Counted from the first letter of the stretch, positions 1 through 7,979 are shown. The stretch: 22,013 nucleotides of DNA from Deltaproteobacteria bacterium (GCA_019309245.1 JAFDGP010000066.1:1-22013), one strand, 5' to 3'. Notes: generated by a model not told the origin, from the letters alone. Made by a program: numbers and translations.

Positions 1-758
1 CATTGACAATATACCCAACCATGAGCCAGCAGGGCCGCCCCGTAGGCCCCCACCATCTCGGGGTCCTTGGGGACGTAAATCTTTTTTTGAAGCTTGTGTT
101 CCAGCAGACGACGCATACAGATGTTTTTCGCAACCCCGCCCGCAAACACAATCGGCTCTTCACCGCAGACCCGGTTCAGCATGCCCGCGGCTCGACGTAC
201 CACCGAACGGTGTAACGCCAAGGCGATATCGTTTCGGTCTTTTCCCCGGGCCAGCAAAGAGGTGACCTCGGATTCCGCGAAGACCGTGCACATGTTGCTG
301 ATCTGTAAATCGTTATTGCCATTCAGGGCCTGCCGGCCAAATTCTTCCAGCTCAAATCCCAGGGTCCTAGCCATGATTTCAAGGAACTTACCGGTGCCCG
401 CTGCGCACCGGTCGTTCATCTCGAACCGGGTTACCCTGCCCTGATCACCCACGGCAATGGCCTTTGAATCCTGACCGCCGATATCCAGGACCGTGCGGAC
501 GCCGGGCAATAAAGCATAGGCACCTGCTGCATAGGCCTTGATTTCGGTGACCGTGGGGGCGTCCAGTGCAGTTTCAAACCAGTGCCTGCCGTAGCCTGTA
601 GCGAGGATCCGATCGTATTGTATGCCGTCGAGAAGGGCCTGCGCCCGGTCCATGGGATCAAAACCGGACTCCGTTTGCCGGGTCTGTACAATGCCGTCGC
701 CGTTTAAGACGACCAGTTCAATGCTTCTTGATCCGATGTCAATCCCTGCCGTTCTCAT
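1..758 (-). CDS. ATPase activator of a 2-hydroxyacyl-CoA dehydratase/double-cubane reductase (BadF/HgdC family), partial at window edge
   Basis: This is an ASKHA-fold ATPase that passes single low-potential electrons, driven by ATP hydrolysis, to a partner iron-sulfur protein. The N-terminus GIDIGSRSIE is the phosphate-1 motif and LDIGGQDSK (about 91-99) the phosphate-2 motif. The two cysteines that hold the [4Fe-4S] cluster between subunits of the homodimer are visible as NDRCAAGTG (C118) and NMCTVFAESEV (C157), 39 residues apart as in HgdC of Acidaminococcus. FAGGVAKN (205-212) is the adenosine motif. The ATG at 758 follows AAGGGA and lies 10 nt after the stop of the upstream reductase gene, so the two form an operon. 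252 codons are visible with no stop. The family is about 255-260 residues, so the gene must end just outside the window. The pair resembles E. coli YjiL/YjiM and Carboxydothermus DCCP-R/DCCP. Confidence 0.9.
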   Translation of the reverse strand, partial: MRTAGIDIGSRSIELVVLNGDGIVQTRQTESGFDPMDRAQALLDGIQYDRILATGYGRHWFETALDAPTVTEIKAYAAGAYALLPGVRTVLDIGGQDSKAIAVGDQGRVTRFEMNDRCAAGTGKFLEIMARTLGFELEEFGRQALNGNNDLQISNMCTVFAESEVTSLLARGKDRNDIALALHRSVVRRAAGMLNRVCGEEPIVFAGGVAKNICMRRLLEHKLQKKIYVPKDPEMVGAYGAALLAHGWVYCQ

Positions 759-768
759 GCTTGGTCCC

Positions 769-2046
769 TTACTGCCTGACCAGTTCGACGAAGGCCTCCA
801 CCCGGGTCTTAAGCTGTTCGACGTCTTCCATGCTGTAATCTGTTTCGATTCTCAGCAGCGGGATGCCCGCCTTTTCCAGGGCCTTTTCTACTTTGTAGGC
901 CTCCACGGTGTAGGGGTGGCAAAACTGCAGGGCGTAATGGATAACCCCGTCCGCTTGGAGCTCTTTGGCCATGCCTACGATATGCTCGAGGCGTTCCGGG
1001 TTCGGGGTGAAACACGCACAGTCGATGCGCATATACCGATCCACCAGGGCATCGATCATCCCGCCCAGGTTTTTTACGCCTTCATCAACCAGATCCCGGG
1101 TGTTTCGGGTGCCGATACACGATTCTTCTCCCACGATCACGGCCCCGGAAGATTCGACCACATAGGGCAGCTTCCAGTTGGGCACCGCCATCGGGCAACC
1201 CGACATCATGAGCCTGGGCATGCCGTTTTCGACAATGCCTTCTTCTGCTTTGACGCGTCCTTCCAATTCATCACATAAGGCATTGATCTTTTCAGTGAAA
1301 CGGGCCGGATCGTCGTAAAAAGAGATTTGGTTGACCAACAACACGTCTCTTCCGGAGATCGGGCAGGGCGACCCAGCCCTGAGCTTGTTGAGCCGCTGCA
1401 GGGCCCTGCGGCGGTTATTGATCAGCCGGATCGCCCCACCAAGCCTTTCTGCCGTGATCTGCCGACCGGTGATCTCTTCGATTTTGCTCTTGAACCGCAG
1501 CACCTCGCTCTTGAAAAGAGCGCGATCGGCGTCCCGTTTCATTTGCGGCAGCTCCATGACATGCATGGGCACATATTCTTCAAAGATTTCATAAGCCTTT
1601 TTCTTGCCGTCGCAGGTGGTCTCTCCGACCACCAGATCACAACTCTCGATATACGGGCACAGCTTGGCCAATTTGAACCCAACAAAGGACTTGATCAACG
1701 CGCAAGTGTTGCGGGGCAGAATCTTTTCCGCCGATTCTTTGCCGATTTCCGCGCCGGCGCACAGCCCGACACATACACCGTCGGCCGCCCAGACCAGTTC
1801 CTCGGGCACAAATACGCAGAAGGTGCCGATGATCTTTTTCTCAGCGGCCTTGGCCTTTTGAAGCTCCTGTATTCGCAGTCCGTGCACTTCCGACAGGACA
1901 AAATCCAGATATTCCATGCCCTTGAGTCGCTTATCCTGGCTTAAATAAATATCGCCGTAAAATTGACCCAGGACCTTCAGAAGTCCGTCATGAGCACTGA
2001 TATCCAGTCCAAGCTGTTCCCACATGGCGGTATACTTGTCGTCCAT
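769..2046 (-). CDS. Double-cubane-cluster-type anaerobic reductase (2-hydroxyacyl-CoA dehydratase HgdB superfamily)
   Basis: This 425-residue protein has the HgdB/FldB fold family signature, but it is a single gene beside one activator rather than an alpha/beta subunit pair. That arrangement fits the double-cubane cluster proteins (DCCP, YjiM-like), which reduce small molecules at an [8Fe-9S] cluster using electrons from the ATPase partner. The physiological substrate of this branch is unknown. Candidate cluster cysteines form an N-terminal group (C77, C92, C96, C115, C130, C136, C145) and a C-terminal group (C284 in SGCPM, C310 in GEESCIG, C343/C345 in DCACFTPN, C376 in LQFCHPY). Which six are ligands cannot be decided by eye. 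No signal peptide is seen, so it should be cytoplasmic. The ATG has AAAGGAAG upstream. The gene is transcribed divergently from yedF. Confidence 0.85.
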   Translation of the reverse strand: MDDKYTAMWEQLGLDISAHDGLLKVLGQFYGDIYLSQDKRLKGMEYLDFVLSEVHGLRIQELQKAKAAEKKIIGTFCVFVPEELVWAADGVCVGLCAGAEIGKESAEKILPRNTCALIKSFVGFKLAKLCPYIESCDLVVGETTCDGKKKAYEIFEEYVPMHVMELPQMKRDADRALFKSEVLRFKSKIEEITGRQITAERLGGAIRLINNRRRALQRLNKLRAGSPCPISGRDVLLVNQISFYDDPARFTEKINALCDELEGRVKAEEGIVENGMPRLMMSGCPMAVPNWKLPYVVESSGAVIVGEESCIGTRNTRDLVDEGVKNLGGMIDALVDRYMRIDCACFTPNPERLEHIVGMAKELQADGVIHYALQFCHPYTVEAYKVEKALEKAGIPLLRIETDYSMEDVEQLKTRVEAFVELVRQ

Positions 2047-2080
2047 CGTCTTCTTCCTTTCCGCGTTATTTGCTTATAAT

Positions 2081-2109
2081 ATTTTCCTGCCCGACACGAA
2101 GATAGTCAA
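2081..2109 (-). promoter_or_regulatory. Candidate sigma70 promoter of the reductase/activator operon
   Basis: Read on the minus strand, TTGACT (2109-2104) and GAAAAT (2086-2081) are separated by 17 nt and lie about 35 nt upstream of the reductase ATG. The -10 box is a weak match. The rest of the 277-nt divergent spacer shows no clear operator. Confidence 0.35.
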
Positions 2110-2262
2110 ATAGGTAATCATAATAATCACTGAGATTTTGTATTGATTTTTTGAATGGCACCCTGGGCCATGGCATGCAGGATCCGCAAAGCAGCGAGAA
2201 TTTTTTGGGGGAGATATCGACGCTGTCTATACCAAGGGCCGATTTGGATTGAAATTAGCGAT

Positions 2263-2292
2263 TTGACCTGTTTTTACGTTGTCTTGTAAAAT
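2263..2292 (+). promoter_or_regulatory. Candidate sigma70 promoter of yedF
   Basis: TTGACC (2263-2268) and TAAAAT (2287-2292) are separated by 18 nt and lie 31 nt upstream of the yedF ATG, in an AT-rich stretch. Confidence 0.5.
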
Positions 2293-2323
2293 AATTATAA
2301 AAAGTTGGAAAGGAGAATCCTTC

Positions 2324-2920
2324 ATGGAGCCATTAGATTGCAAGGGCCTGGCCTGTCCGCAGCCTGTGCTCAGGACAAAACAAGCGATCGAGGAAAATCC
2401 GGAACAAAAAGAATTTAAAGTTCTTGTTGACAATTCCGCTTCAGCGCAGAATGTGCTCCGTTTTTTTGAGAGTCAGGGGTTTTCTGCCTCCCTCCAGTCC
2501 GCGGGTGAGGATTTTGAGGTCACAGGGGTTCGATCTGATGAGGTGCCGGCAGCACCCGCTGAACAGCAAAGGGCCAGGGCGGGGGAAAAGACCCTGATCG
2601 TGGTGACATCCAACAAGATGGGTGCCGGTGACGATACGTTGGGTGCGGGGCTCATGCTCAATTTTCTTAATACGATTCACGAGTTGGGAAAGGCCCTCTG
2701 GAGGCTGGTATTTCTCAACAGCGGGGTCAAGCTGACCATCGACGGGGCCGAGACATTGCCCACGCTTCAGCATTTGGAGGCCCAAGGCGTCAGCATCCTG
2801 GTCTGTGGGACCTGTTTGAACCACTTCAACCTGCTTGAACGAAAGCAGGTGGGCGAGACCACCAACATGCTGGACATTGTTACGAGTCTTCAACTTGCCG
2901 ACAAGGCAATCGTGATTTAA
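2324..2920 (+). CDS. yedF: Sulfurtransferase-like selenium metabolism protein YedF
   Basis: The protein has 198 residues in two parts. An N-terminal TusA/SirA-like domain (1-70) carries the CPQP motif with C11 as the conserved acceptor cysteine and C6 just before it. A C-terminal DsrE-like domain (about 88-198) carries VVTSNKMGAGDDTLG and a CGTC pair (C161, C164). This two-domain layout is the YedF family that co-occurs with selD in selenium-using genomes. A role as carrier of reduced selenium or sulfur is inferred for the family and not proven. I chose the ATG at 2324 because AAGGAG sits 9 nt upstream; longer reading adds a non-conserved lysine-rich leader. A CCG-domain Fe-S protein follows about 107 nt downstream on the same strand, and selD lies a few kilobases away. 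Confidence 0.88.
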   Translation: MEPLDCKGLACPQPVLRTKQAIEENPEQKEFKVLVDNSASAQNVLRFFESQGFSASLQSAGEDFEVTGVRSDEVPAAPAEQQRARAGEKTLIVVTSNKMGAGDDTLGAGLMLNFLNTIHELGKALWRLVFLNSGVKLTIDGAETLPTLQHLEAQGVSILVCGTCLNHFNLLERKQVGETTNMLDIVTSLQLADKAIVI

Positions 2921-3027
2921 AGAGTCCGACATGAACGCATGATTCCTCGCTTTTGTGAAGGTTTCAAACGCATCGAAGGCCCCGACGGCTGAGCGGTTTG
3001 TGCTGGCGGGCCGGCGTCAGGTTGACG

Positions 3028-4239
3028 ATGCAAACAACACAGGCGGCGCACCATCGCGTCTCGAAATTCAACCGGGTTACCACCCTGACAGCAACTCTGG
3101 ATAGGGTATCGCACGCATGCATTCAGTGCAATTTGTGCTCTCGGGAATGCGGCTTTTTGCAGCATTACGGCACGCCCAAAGAGATTGCACAGGGATTTAA
3201 ATCCTCGCACGACCGATACGCCATGGCCTTTCAGTGCAGCCTGTGTCACCTGTGCGCGGCGATGTGTCCGGTGGATGTCGATCCGGCCGCCATGTTTTTT
3301 GAGATACGCCGTGAGGCCGTCCGCCGGGGGGCTGGGCCGATGCCCGGACACCGCCGGATCCTTGAATACGAAAGACGCAGCACATCAAAATGGTATTCCT
3401 TTTATGCCCTTCCCAACGGCTGTGACACAATATTTTTCCCCGGATGCACCCTGCCCGGAACCCGCCCGGACAAGACATGGTTGCTGTTTGAGCATATCAA
3501 AGCGTCGCTTCCCAGTTTGGGCATTGTTATGGATTGCTGTACCAAGCCTTCACATGATCTGGGCCTGCAGGAACATTTCACCGTCATGTTTGGAGAGATG
3601 AGGGGGTATCTGCTCGGAAACGGGATCCAGCGGGTGCTGGTGGCGTGTCCGAGCTGTTACAAAATATTCAAGGCATATGGAGATGGCCTTGCCGTTGAGA
3701 GCGTTTACGAGTTTCTGGCCGGAGACGGGCTGCCCGTCCCGCGACGGCTGTCCGGCACGGTGGCCGTACACGACCCGTGCGGGGTCAGACATGAAAAGGC
3801 CGTCCACCGTGCGGTGCGACACCTGTGTGAGAGACAGGGCCTGGCCGTCCAGGAGATGGATCACCACGGGACCAGGACCCTGTGTTGCGGGGAAGGCGGA
3901 TCGGTGGGCTATGTGGCGCGGGAGTACGCTCAAAGATGGGCTGCGTTGAGAAGGAGCGAATCCAACGGCGCTCGTTTGATGACCTATTGTGCGGGGTGCG
4001 CACATCACTTGGGCGCAACCGCTGCTCATGTCGTGGACCTGTTGTTTGAGCCTGAAGCCACCATGGCCGGAAAGGTCAAGGTGTCCAGGGCCCCTGTGAC
4101 CTATTTGAATCGCCTCAGGCTCAAGAGGCGCTTCAGAAAAGCGGTCAAAGGCGCGATTACACGAGAGCGCCCATATATTTCAAGGGCTTTGCGCAACCTC
4201 CGCCCGGCAGGCGGGTCGTCTTCCCGCAAGGCGATATAA
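3028..4239 (+). CDS. CCG-domain Fe-S oxidoreductase (HdrD/GlpC-like)
   Basis: This 403-residue soluble redox protein has two [4Fe-4S] ferredoxin motifs, C31-x2-C34-x2-C37-x3-C41 and C70-x2-C73-x2-C76-x3-CP (C80). Two CCG-type cysteine domains follow: C140, C170-C171, C207/C210, and C251, C286-C287, C321/C324. This is the heterodisulfide reductase subunit D / GlpC plan, used for thiol-disulfide or electron-transfer chemistry. No membrane segment is seen, so it likely works with unseen partners. The likely start is ATG 3028, just ahead of the conserved region; an upstream TTG at 2998 would add 10 residues, and neither has a strong ribosome binding site. The last 12 or so codons and the stop lie within the left arm of a palindromic repeat (4203-4316), so the tail NLRPAGGSSSRKAI is partly repeat-encoded. 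Its partner and substrate are unknown. Confidence 0.82.
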   Translation: MQTTQAAHHRVSKFNRVTTLTATLDRVSHACIQCNLCSRECGFLQHYGTPKEIAQGFKSSHDRYAMAFQCSLCHLCAAMCPVDVDPAAMFFEIRREAVRRGAGPMPGHRRILEYERRSTSKWYSFYALPNGCDTIFFPGCTLPGTRPDKTWLLFEHIKASLPSLGIVMDCCTKPSHDLGLQEHFTVMFGEMRGYLLGNGIQRVLVACPSCYKIFKAYGDGLAVESVYEFLAGDGLPVPRRLSGTVAVHDPCGVRHEKAVHRAVRHLCERQGLAVQEMDHHGTRTLCCGEGGSVGYVAREYAQRWAALRRSESNGARLMTYCAGCAHHLGATAAHVVDLLFEPEATMAGKVKVSRAPVTYLNRLRLKRRFRKAVKGAITRERPYISRALRNLRPAGGSSSRKAI

Positions 4240-4316
4240 TTCAGGCCGAGCCCGCCTGAGGCGGGTCCGCCTCAGGCGGACATATCGCCTTTCGGCAAAA
4301 CGACCTGACTGCCGGG
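4203..4316. repeat. Palindromic dispersed element II, copy A
   Basis: A 114-bp element has 35-bp imperfect terminal inverted repeats (4203-4237 and 4282-4316, about 30 of 35 positions complementary). The arms start CCCGGCAG and end GGCGATAT. The centre holds two small palindromes of the type CCGCCTGAGGCGG. A diverged copy lies at 8153-8256. The left arm encodes the C-terminus and stop of the Fe-S oxidoreductase. The transcript could fold into a long hairpin and act as its 3' end. No transposase is present, so it is MITE- or REP-like. The remaining spacer to 4484 shows no supported gene. Confidence 0.75.
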
Positions 4317-4484
4317 TGGCCCGGACACTTCCGGCCTTTTTGTGCGGCGAGACACAGCGGCTTATCGTACGGCCGGGATATGGGCAAAGATGCTGAGGTG
4401 ATCAAGCCCTATACCCCTCATTTTGTGTATCACGGCAGTGGAGAGGCGTTTCACTTTGTAACGCCGTGCAAGGGGGGCTGAAAA

Positions 4485-5486
4485 CTATCCGGTAATTCCG
4501 GCCACCCGGGCGTTTCCATAGGGTGGGGCATAGAATTGTTTTAGGCTCAACCGGCTTTTCCGCCCGCCCAGGCTGCGGACGAACTCACAGTAGATGTCCT
4601 TGTCGAACTTTCCCAGCTTGACCTCGTTTCCAATGATTTCATCCAGGGTGTCAAAGGGTTCCATGGCTTCTCGGTAAGGCCGTTCATCCGTTGTGAGGGC
4701 CTCGTAACAGTCTATAATTCCAACGATTTTTGCAGTTTCGGAAATGTTAAATTTGCCCTTCGGGTACCCGCTGCCGTCCAGTTTTTCATGGTGTTCCAGG
4801 GCGGTCAAGGCAATCTCTTTTTGGGCAAACTTGCACCCCCTCAACAGATCGTACCCGATGGTCGTATGCCTCTTAACCTCTTCGAATTCTTCTTCTGTCA
4901 GCTTGCGCGGGGCCGCCAAGAGGTGGGGGTTGATCTTTGTTTTGCCCACATCGTGCAGCAGGGCAGACAGCCCCAGGGTCCGAGCCTGTGCCTCTGGATA
5001 GCGCATATGGAAGGCAAAGGCCAAAGCAAAGGCCATGACATTGATGGAATGCATGATTACGGAGTAGTCCGTGCTGGACATGTCCACGAGCGTCTTGATA
5101 ACATCACTTTGCCTGATATAGTCGTTTACGAGGAGTCCCACCGTATCGGAAATGCCTTCCAGACTTCCGCTCCTGGGCTCGGCCAGGGTTTCCTGCACCA
5201 CGTTGACAACGGTCTCTTTGATCTTGGCCGGCTCTTTGGCCTCAACAAAATGTTCCAGCTCTTTATTGAATCCCTTCTGGGCCTCCCGCAGACCCCTGAG
5301 CTTGTCTGTTTGCCGGATAAACAACACCTTGGGGTGGATGCCGTGTTCGAGGCGCATTTCACTTAAGGTAATGCCTGCCCGCTTGTACAGCACGAACCCC
5401 TTGCCCTCGGCGCGGGCATACAACTCCACGTCCCTGTAGAACCTGAGCTGTGACTTTGTGGCAGGGATATACTGGGCGGTGCCCAT
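4485..5486 (-). CDS. HD-GYP domain protein, probable cyclic-di-GMP phosphodiesterase
   Basis: The protein has 333 residues. The HD-GYP domain (about 120-310) shows H146 (HSINVMA), HDVGK (H178-D179), H207 (KRHTTIGYDLL), EHHEKLDGSGYP (H232, H233 and the GYP signature at 240-242) and D259 in GIIDCYEALT. These are the metal-binding and signature residues of the family, which hydrolyses cyclic-di-GMP or related dinucleotides. The N-terminal 100 residues are not a receiver domain; they look like the uncharacterised alpha/beta N-terminal part common in free-standing HD-GYP proteins, perhaps a sensor. No membrane segment is seen. The ATG has GAGG about 8 nt upstream. It lies 195 nt downstream of selD on the same strand, but a strong hairpin separates them, so it is probably a separate unit. 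Confidence 0.9.
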   Translation of the reverse strand: MGTAQYIPATKSQLRFYRDVELYARAEGKGFVLYKRAGITLSEMRLEHGIHPKVLFIRQTDKLRGLREAQKGFNKELEHFVEAKEPAKIKETVVNVVQETLAEPRSGSLEGISDTVGLLVNDYIRQSDVIKTLVDMSSTDYSVIMHSINVMAFALAFAFHMRYPEAQARTLGLSALLHDVGKTKINPHLLAAPRKLTEEEFEEVKRHTTIGYDLLRGCKFAQKEIALTALEHHEKLDGSGYPKGKFNISETAKIVGIIDCYEALTTDERPYREAMEPFDTLDEIIGNEVKLGKFDKDIYCEFVRSLGGRKSRLSLKQFYAPPYGNARVAGITG

Positions 5487-5645
5487 GGCGTATCCTCGTT
5501 GGTGCCGGATACCTGTCCGACCGGGGGCAAAATTGGCCGGCTGTCCGGATCGACCTCCCCGAACTTCGTATTCGGCAAAACCGGGGGTTCTATTGAATGG
5601 AATTCGGCCGGAGCGGGCGTAACGGCGAGAAACAGACCCGTGTGG

Positions 5646-5681
5646 GTCCGTGCCCCCCCGGCTAAACCGGGGGGCACGGAC
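5646..5681 (-). terminator. GC-rich hairpin immediately after selD, probable transcript end
   Basis: The arms at 5646-5661 and 5667-5681 pair over 15 bp with one bulged C, around a small TAAA-containing loop. The hairpin starts at the base after the selD stop. No U-tract follows in the minus direction, so it may be a 3'-stabilising or weak terminator hairpin. Confidence 0.5.
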
Positions 5682-6691
5682 TCAGTCAATTCGCAACCTT
5701 CCTTGCGGGTGGTGCCCGATGACCTCGCCGATGATTGCCGCGGATTCCACCCCGCCTTTTCTCAATTTATTGAGGCAGTCCCCGGCCTCGTCCGGCGCGA
5801 GAGCGATGATCAGACCGCCTGAGGTCTGCGGGTCAAACATCAGGTCCAAAAGGACCGTTTCCAATCCAGGACGGACTTCCACCAGGTGCTCACAGAAATG
5901 CTTGGTAGCGTAACTTCCCTCAGGAATCAGGCCCATGGCCGCGTAGTCTTTGGCCTCGGGGATGATAGGGACGGTTTGGGTGTGAATGGCGATTTCCATC
6001 CGGTCACATCCGTACAGGCATGAACATTATATTTTAGCATGATTTCTCCAGCCCGGTGATTTAAGGTGGATGCAACATTGATGAGAGTTGTGATGGCTCG
6101 AGCGCCCGCCAGCTTGCCTTTGACCGCTGTTGCGATGATTCCCGTTCCGATAGGTTTTGTCAGGATGAGGCGGTCGCCGACCCGTGCACCATGATTGGCC
6201 AAGACCCTTTTCGGGTGGACAACGCCCGTGACGGACAGGCCGTATTTTAGTTCCTGATCGTCCACACTGTGTCCGCCTACCAGGGCTGCGCCAGCCTCAT
6301 GGATCTTTTCCAGTCCGCCCCGCAGGATTTCCTTCAGGATCTCTTTTGGCATGGTATCGATCGGAAAGCACACGATGTTCATGGCGGTCAGGGGCCGGCC
6401 ACCCATGGCATAAACGTCGCTCAACGCATTGGCTGCGGCGATGCGTCCGAAATGAAAGGGATCATTGACAATGGGGGTGAAAAAATCCAGGGTCTGCACC
6501 AGGGCGGTATTGTCATCCAGCTGGAATACCCCGGCATCGTCTGACGTCTCCATGCCCACCAGAAGACGAGGATGGCTGATCAAGGGGAGATCTTTGATGA
6601 CGGCTTCCAGGACCCCTGGACTCAGCTTGGCAGCTCAGCCGGAGGCCCTCACCTTTTCCGTTAATGCAATGGGATCCCTATGTGTTGTCAT
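5682..6691 (-). pseudogene. selD: Selenide, water dikinase SelD with Sec codon; interrupted by an internal deletion/frameshift
   Basis: SelD makes selenophosphate from selenide and ATP for Sec-tRNA and seleno-modified tRNA. From ATG 6691 the frame reads MTTHRDPIALTEKVRASG, then TGA at codon 19 (6637-6635), then AAKLSPG. The TGA sits where E. coli SelD has catalytic C17, and K22 matches its catalytic lysine, so this is a Sec-type SelD. The ATP-binding part follows (DDAGVFQL, DFFTPIVNDPFHFGRIAAANALSDVYAMGG, GGHSVDD). After CTDVTG the frame breaks at about 5999-6003: the C-terminal part MEIAIHTQTVPIIPEAKDYA...DPQTSGG continues in another frame (5999-5682). The conserved stretch FGLLGH plus about 11 residues is missing, consistent with a deletion of 3n+1 bases, about 50 bp. 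Read as it stands, translation stops at 5927. It is a true pseudogene, or an assembly error if the reads disagree. Confidence 0.88.
6606..6637 (-). promoter_or_regulatory. Sec UGA codon with bacterial SECIS-like hairpin in selD
   Basis: Fourteen nucleotides after the UGA (6637-6635) the mRNA can form UCCAG-GGGUC-CUGGA (6620-6606), a 5-bp stem with a 5-nt loop containing G and U. Bacterial SECIS elements are short hairpins with a GU-bearing apical loop about 16-25 nt after the UGA, so position and loop agree with Sec insertion. SelB binding is inferred. Confidence 0.65.
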
Positions 6692-6852
6692 CGTGAATTC
6701 GGGTCCTCAACCCTGACTCCGGTATTACGCCAGCACTGATAGTGGTGGCCCCGGAAAGGTTCTGAGATCTATCACTTCCTGCGCCCGGCTCAGATTTCAA
6801 TCCTCTGTATGGATGGATACCCATTTTATACTTCCTTTTTTCCCTTCCATCA

Positions 6853-6892
6853 ACAAAAGCAAAACCCCCGACTGAAAAATCCAGGGGCTTTG
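6853..6892 (-). terminator. Rho-independent terminator of the MauE/rhodanese operon
   Basis: On the minus strand, AAAGCCCC (6891-6884) pairs with GGGGTTTT (one G-U pair) near 6868-6861, followed by the U-rich GCTTTTGTTG. It starts 27 nt after the rhodanese stop. The remaining 160 nt up to selD show no gene. Confidence 0.6.
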
Positions 6893-6918
6893 CAGGAATG
6901 TCGCCTCAGAGATGACGG

Positions 6919-7443
6919 TTATTCAGCTTTTTCCATGGGGTACTTGGCCTCTTTCCAGGCTTTGATGCCCCCTGGGTAACGGTAAACATTCTTGTAGCCC
7001 AGCCTGACCGCCCAGGCTGCGCCGTTATGGCTACGGGTGCACTTGACAAAGCCGCAGTAGACCACCACCGGTTTGTTCTTGTCCGGACCCAAAAGCGCTG
7101 CATAGTCCTGTTTTGTCTTGCCGGCGGTTTCCTTGGTGTCCCAAGAGTTCATCTCCGGAATCGGAAACAGGAATTGTACCGCCCCCGGGACGTGATTCTT
7201 TTTGTAGCTCGCTTCATAAGGCATGCTATCCACGACGACCATGTCTTTGTTCTGATCGATCCATGCCTTGAGTTCTTCGGTGGTGACGATGTCATAGCCC
7301 CCACGCTGGACCTCTCTGACCAGCTTGACTGCTTTTGCCTCGGTTTCAAGCTCTTTCTTGCCCCAGCAAAAGCCATTTGCGGCCGTACCCACCGTGAGTA
7401 TACTCGCTACCAGTAACGCCAGCCAAACCTCGCCCTTTTTCAT
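6919..7443 (-). CDS. Exported rhodanese-domain protein
   Basis: This 174-residue protein begins with a signal peptide (MKKGEVWLALLVASILTVGTAANG). One rhodanese domain (about 52-170) follows, with the CH2A-like VVDSMPYEASYKKNHVPGAV and the active-site loop VVVYCGFVKCTRSHNGAAWAV. C130 is the persulfide cysteine; C135 and R137 sit in the loop, giving C-x4-C rather than the usual C-x4-R, so a disulfide may form in the active site. The C-terminus GYKNVYRYPGGIKAWKEA is typical. It should act in the periplasm in sulfur transfer or thiol chemistry. Its ATG overlaps the stop of the upstream MauE-like gene (ATGA), so translation is probably coupled. The TusA/DsrE proteins are not in this operon. The substrate is unknown. 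Confidence 0.85.
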   Translation of the reverse strand: MKKGEVWLALLVASILTVGTAANGFCWGKKELETEAKAVKLVREVQRGGYDIVTTEELKAWIDQNKDMVVVDSMPYEASYKKNHVPGAVQFLFPIPEMNSWDTKETAGKTKQDYAALLGPDKNKPVVVYCGFVKCTRSHNGAAWAVRLGYKNVYRYPGGIKAWKEAKYPMEKAE

Positions 7444-7979
7444 GTCTCCATGTCCTCCTTTCCACAATGCGGGTTGTTTTGTTTGAAACGCAGGTGCCGA
7501 AGAGCCCCCATCGGAACCGTGCGGCGCCACCACACCAGATACACGGCAACGGCTGCCATTACGATATCGCGGAACATGGCAGCCCGAAGAGCCCCTTGCT
7601 CGGCCAGGTCATCCATGGAAAAACAGCCGCAATCGACATCCAGGTCCTTTAAGACTCCAAACCACAGTACGCTGATAAACAACAACAACAGGGCCAAAAC
7701 GGTGCCCAGTGCGCCGGGTATATCCAGCGCAAGGCCCAGACCCGCGGCGACTTCGAGCAGTGGCAGGCCTATGGCGGTCGGGGCGAGCCAGGATTGGGGG
7801 ACCAGGTCATAGGCGGAAATGATGTCGGCAAAACCGGTCACATCGCCAAGTTTTGCCAGACCCGCCCAGATAAAGACAGCCCCGAGCCCTAAGCGACCGG
7901 CACGATACAACCACGCAGACTCCAGAGCACGTTTCAATGCCCTCTTATTGATCCTTTTTCGGTTCAGCAATGTTCCCAA
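7440..7979 (-). CDS. MauE/DoxX-family redox-associated membrane protein
   Basis: The protein has 179 residues with four hydrophobic segments (about 28-45, 65-85, 88-110, 137-152). The third is followed by LDVDCGCFS, a Cys-x-Cys pair (C117, C119) characteristic of the MauE branch of the DoxX superfamily. MauE proteins help thiol/disulfide handling in the periplasm, originally for methylamine dehydrogenase maturation. Here the partner is the exported rhodanese, whose start overlaps this stop. I use TTG 7979 as the start because GGAG lies about 6 nt upstream and no ATG occurs before the first membrane segment; a TTG at about residue 15 is an alternative. Upstream is a 366-nt spacer containing repeat element II copy B. 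Confidence 0.8.
   Translation of the reverse strand: MGTLLNRKRINKRALKRALESAWLYRAGRLGLGAVFIWAGLAKLGDVTGFADIISAYDLVPQSWLAPTAIGLPLLEVAAGLGLALDIPGALGTVLALLLLFISVLWFGVLKDLDVDCGCFSMDDLAEQGALRAAMFRDIVMAAVAVYLVWWRRTVPMGALRHLRFKQNNPHCGKEDMET

Noticed and set aside
4380..4481. 33-codon ORF (MGKDAEVIKPYTPHFVYHGS...) in the gap after the Fe-S oxidoreductase
   Set aside because: No ribosome binding site and no recognisable family; it could be a gene remnant but this cannot be supported.
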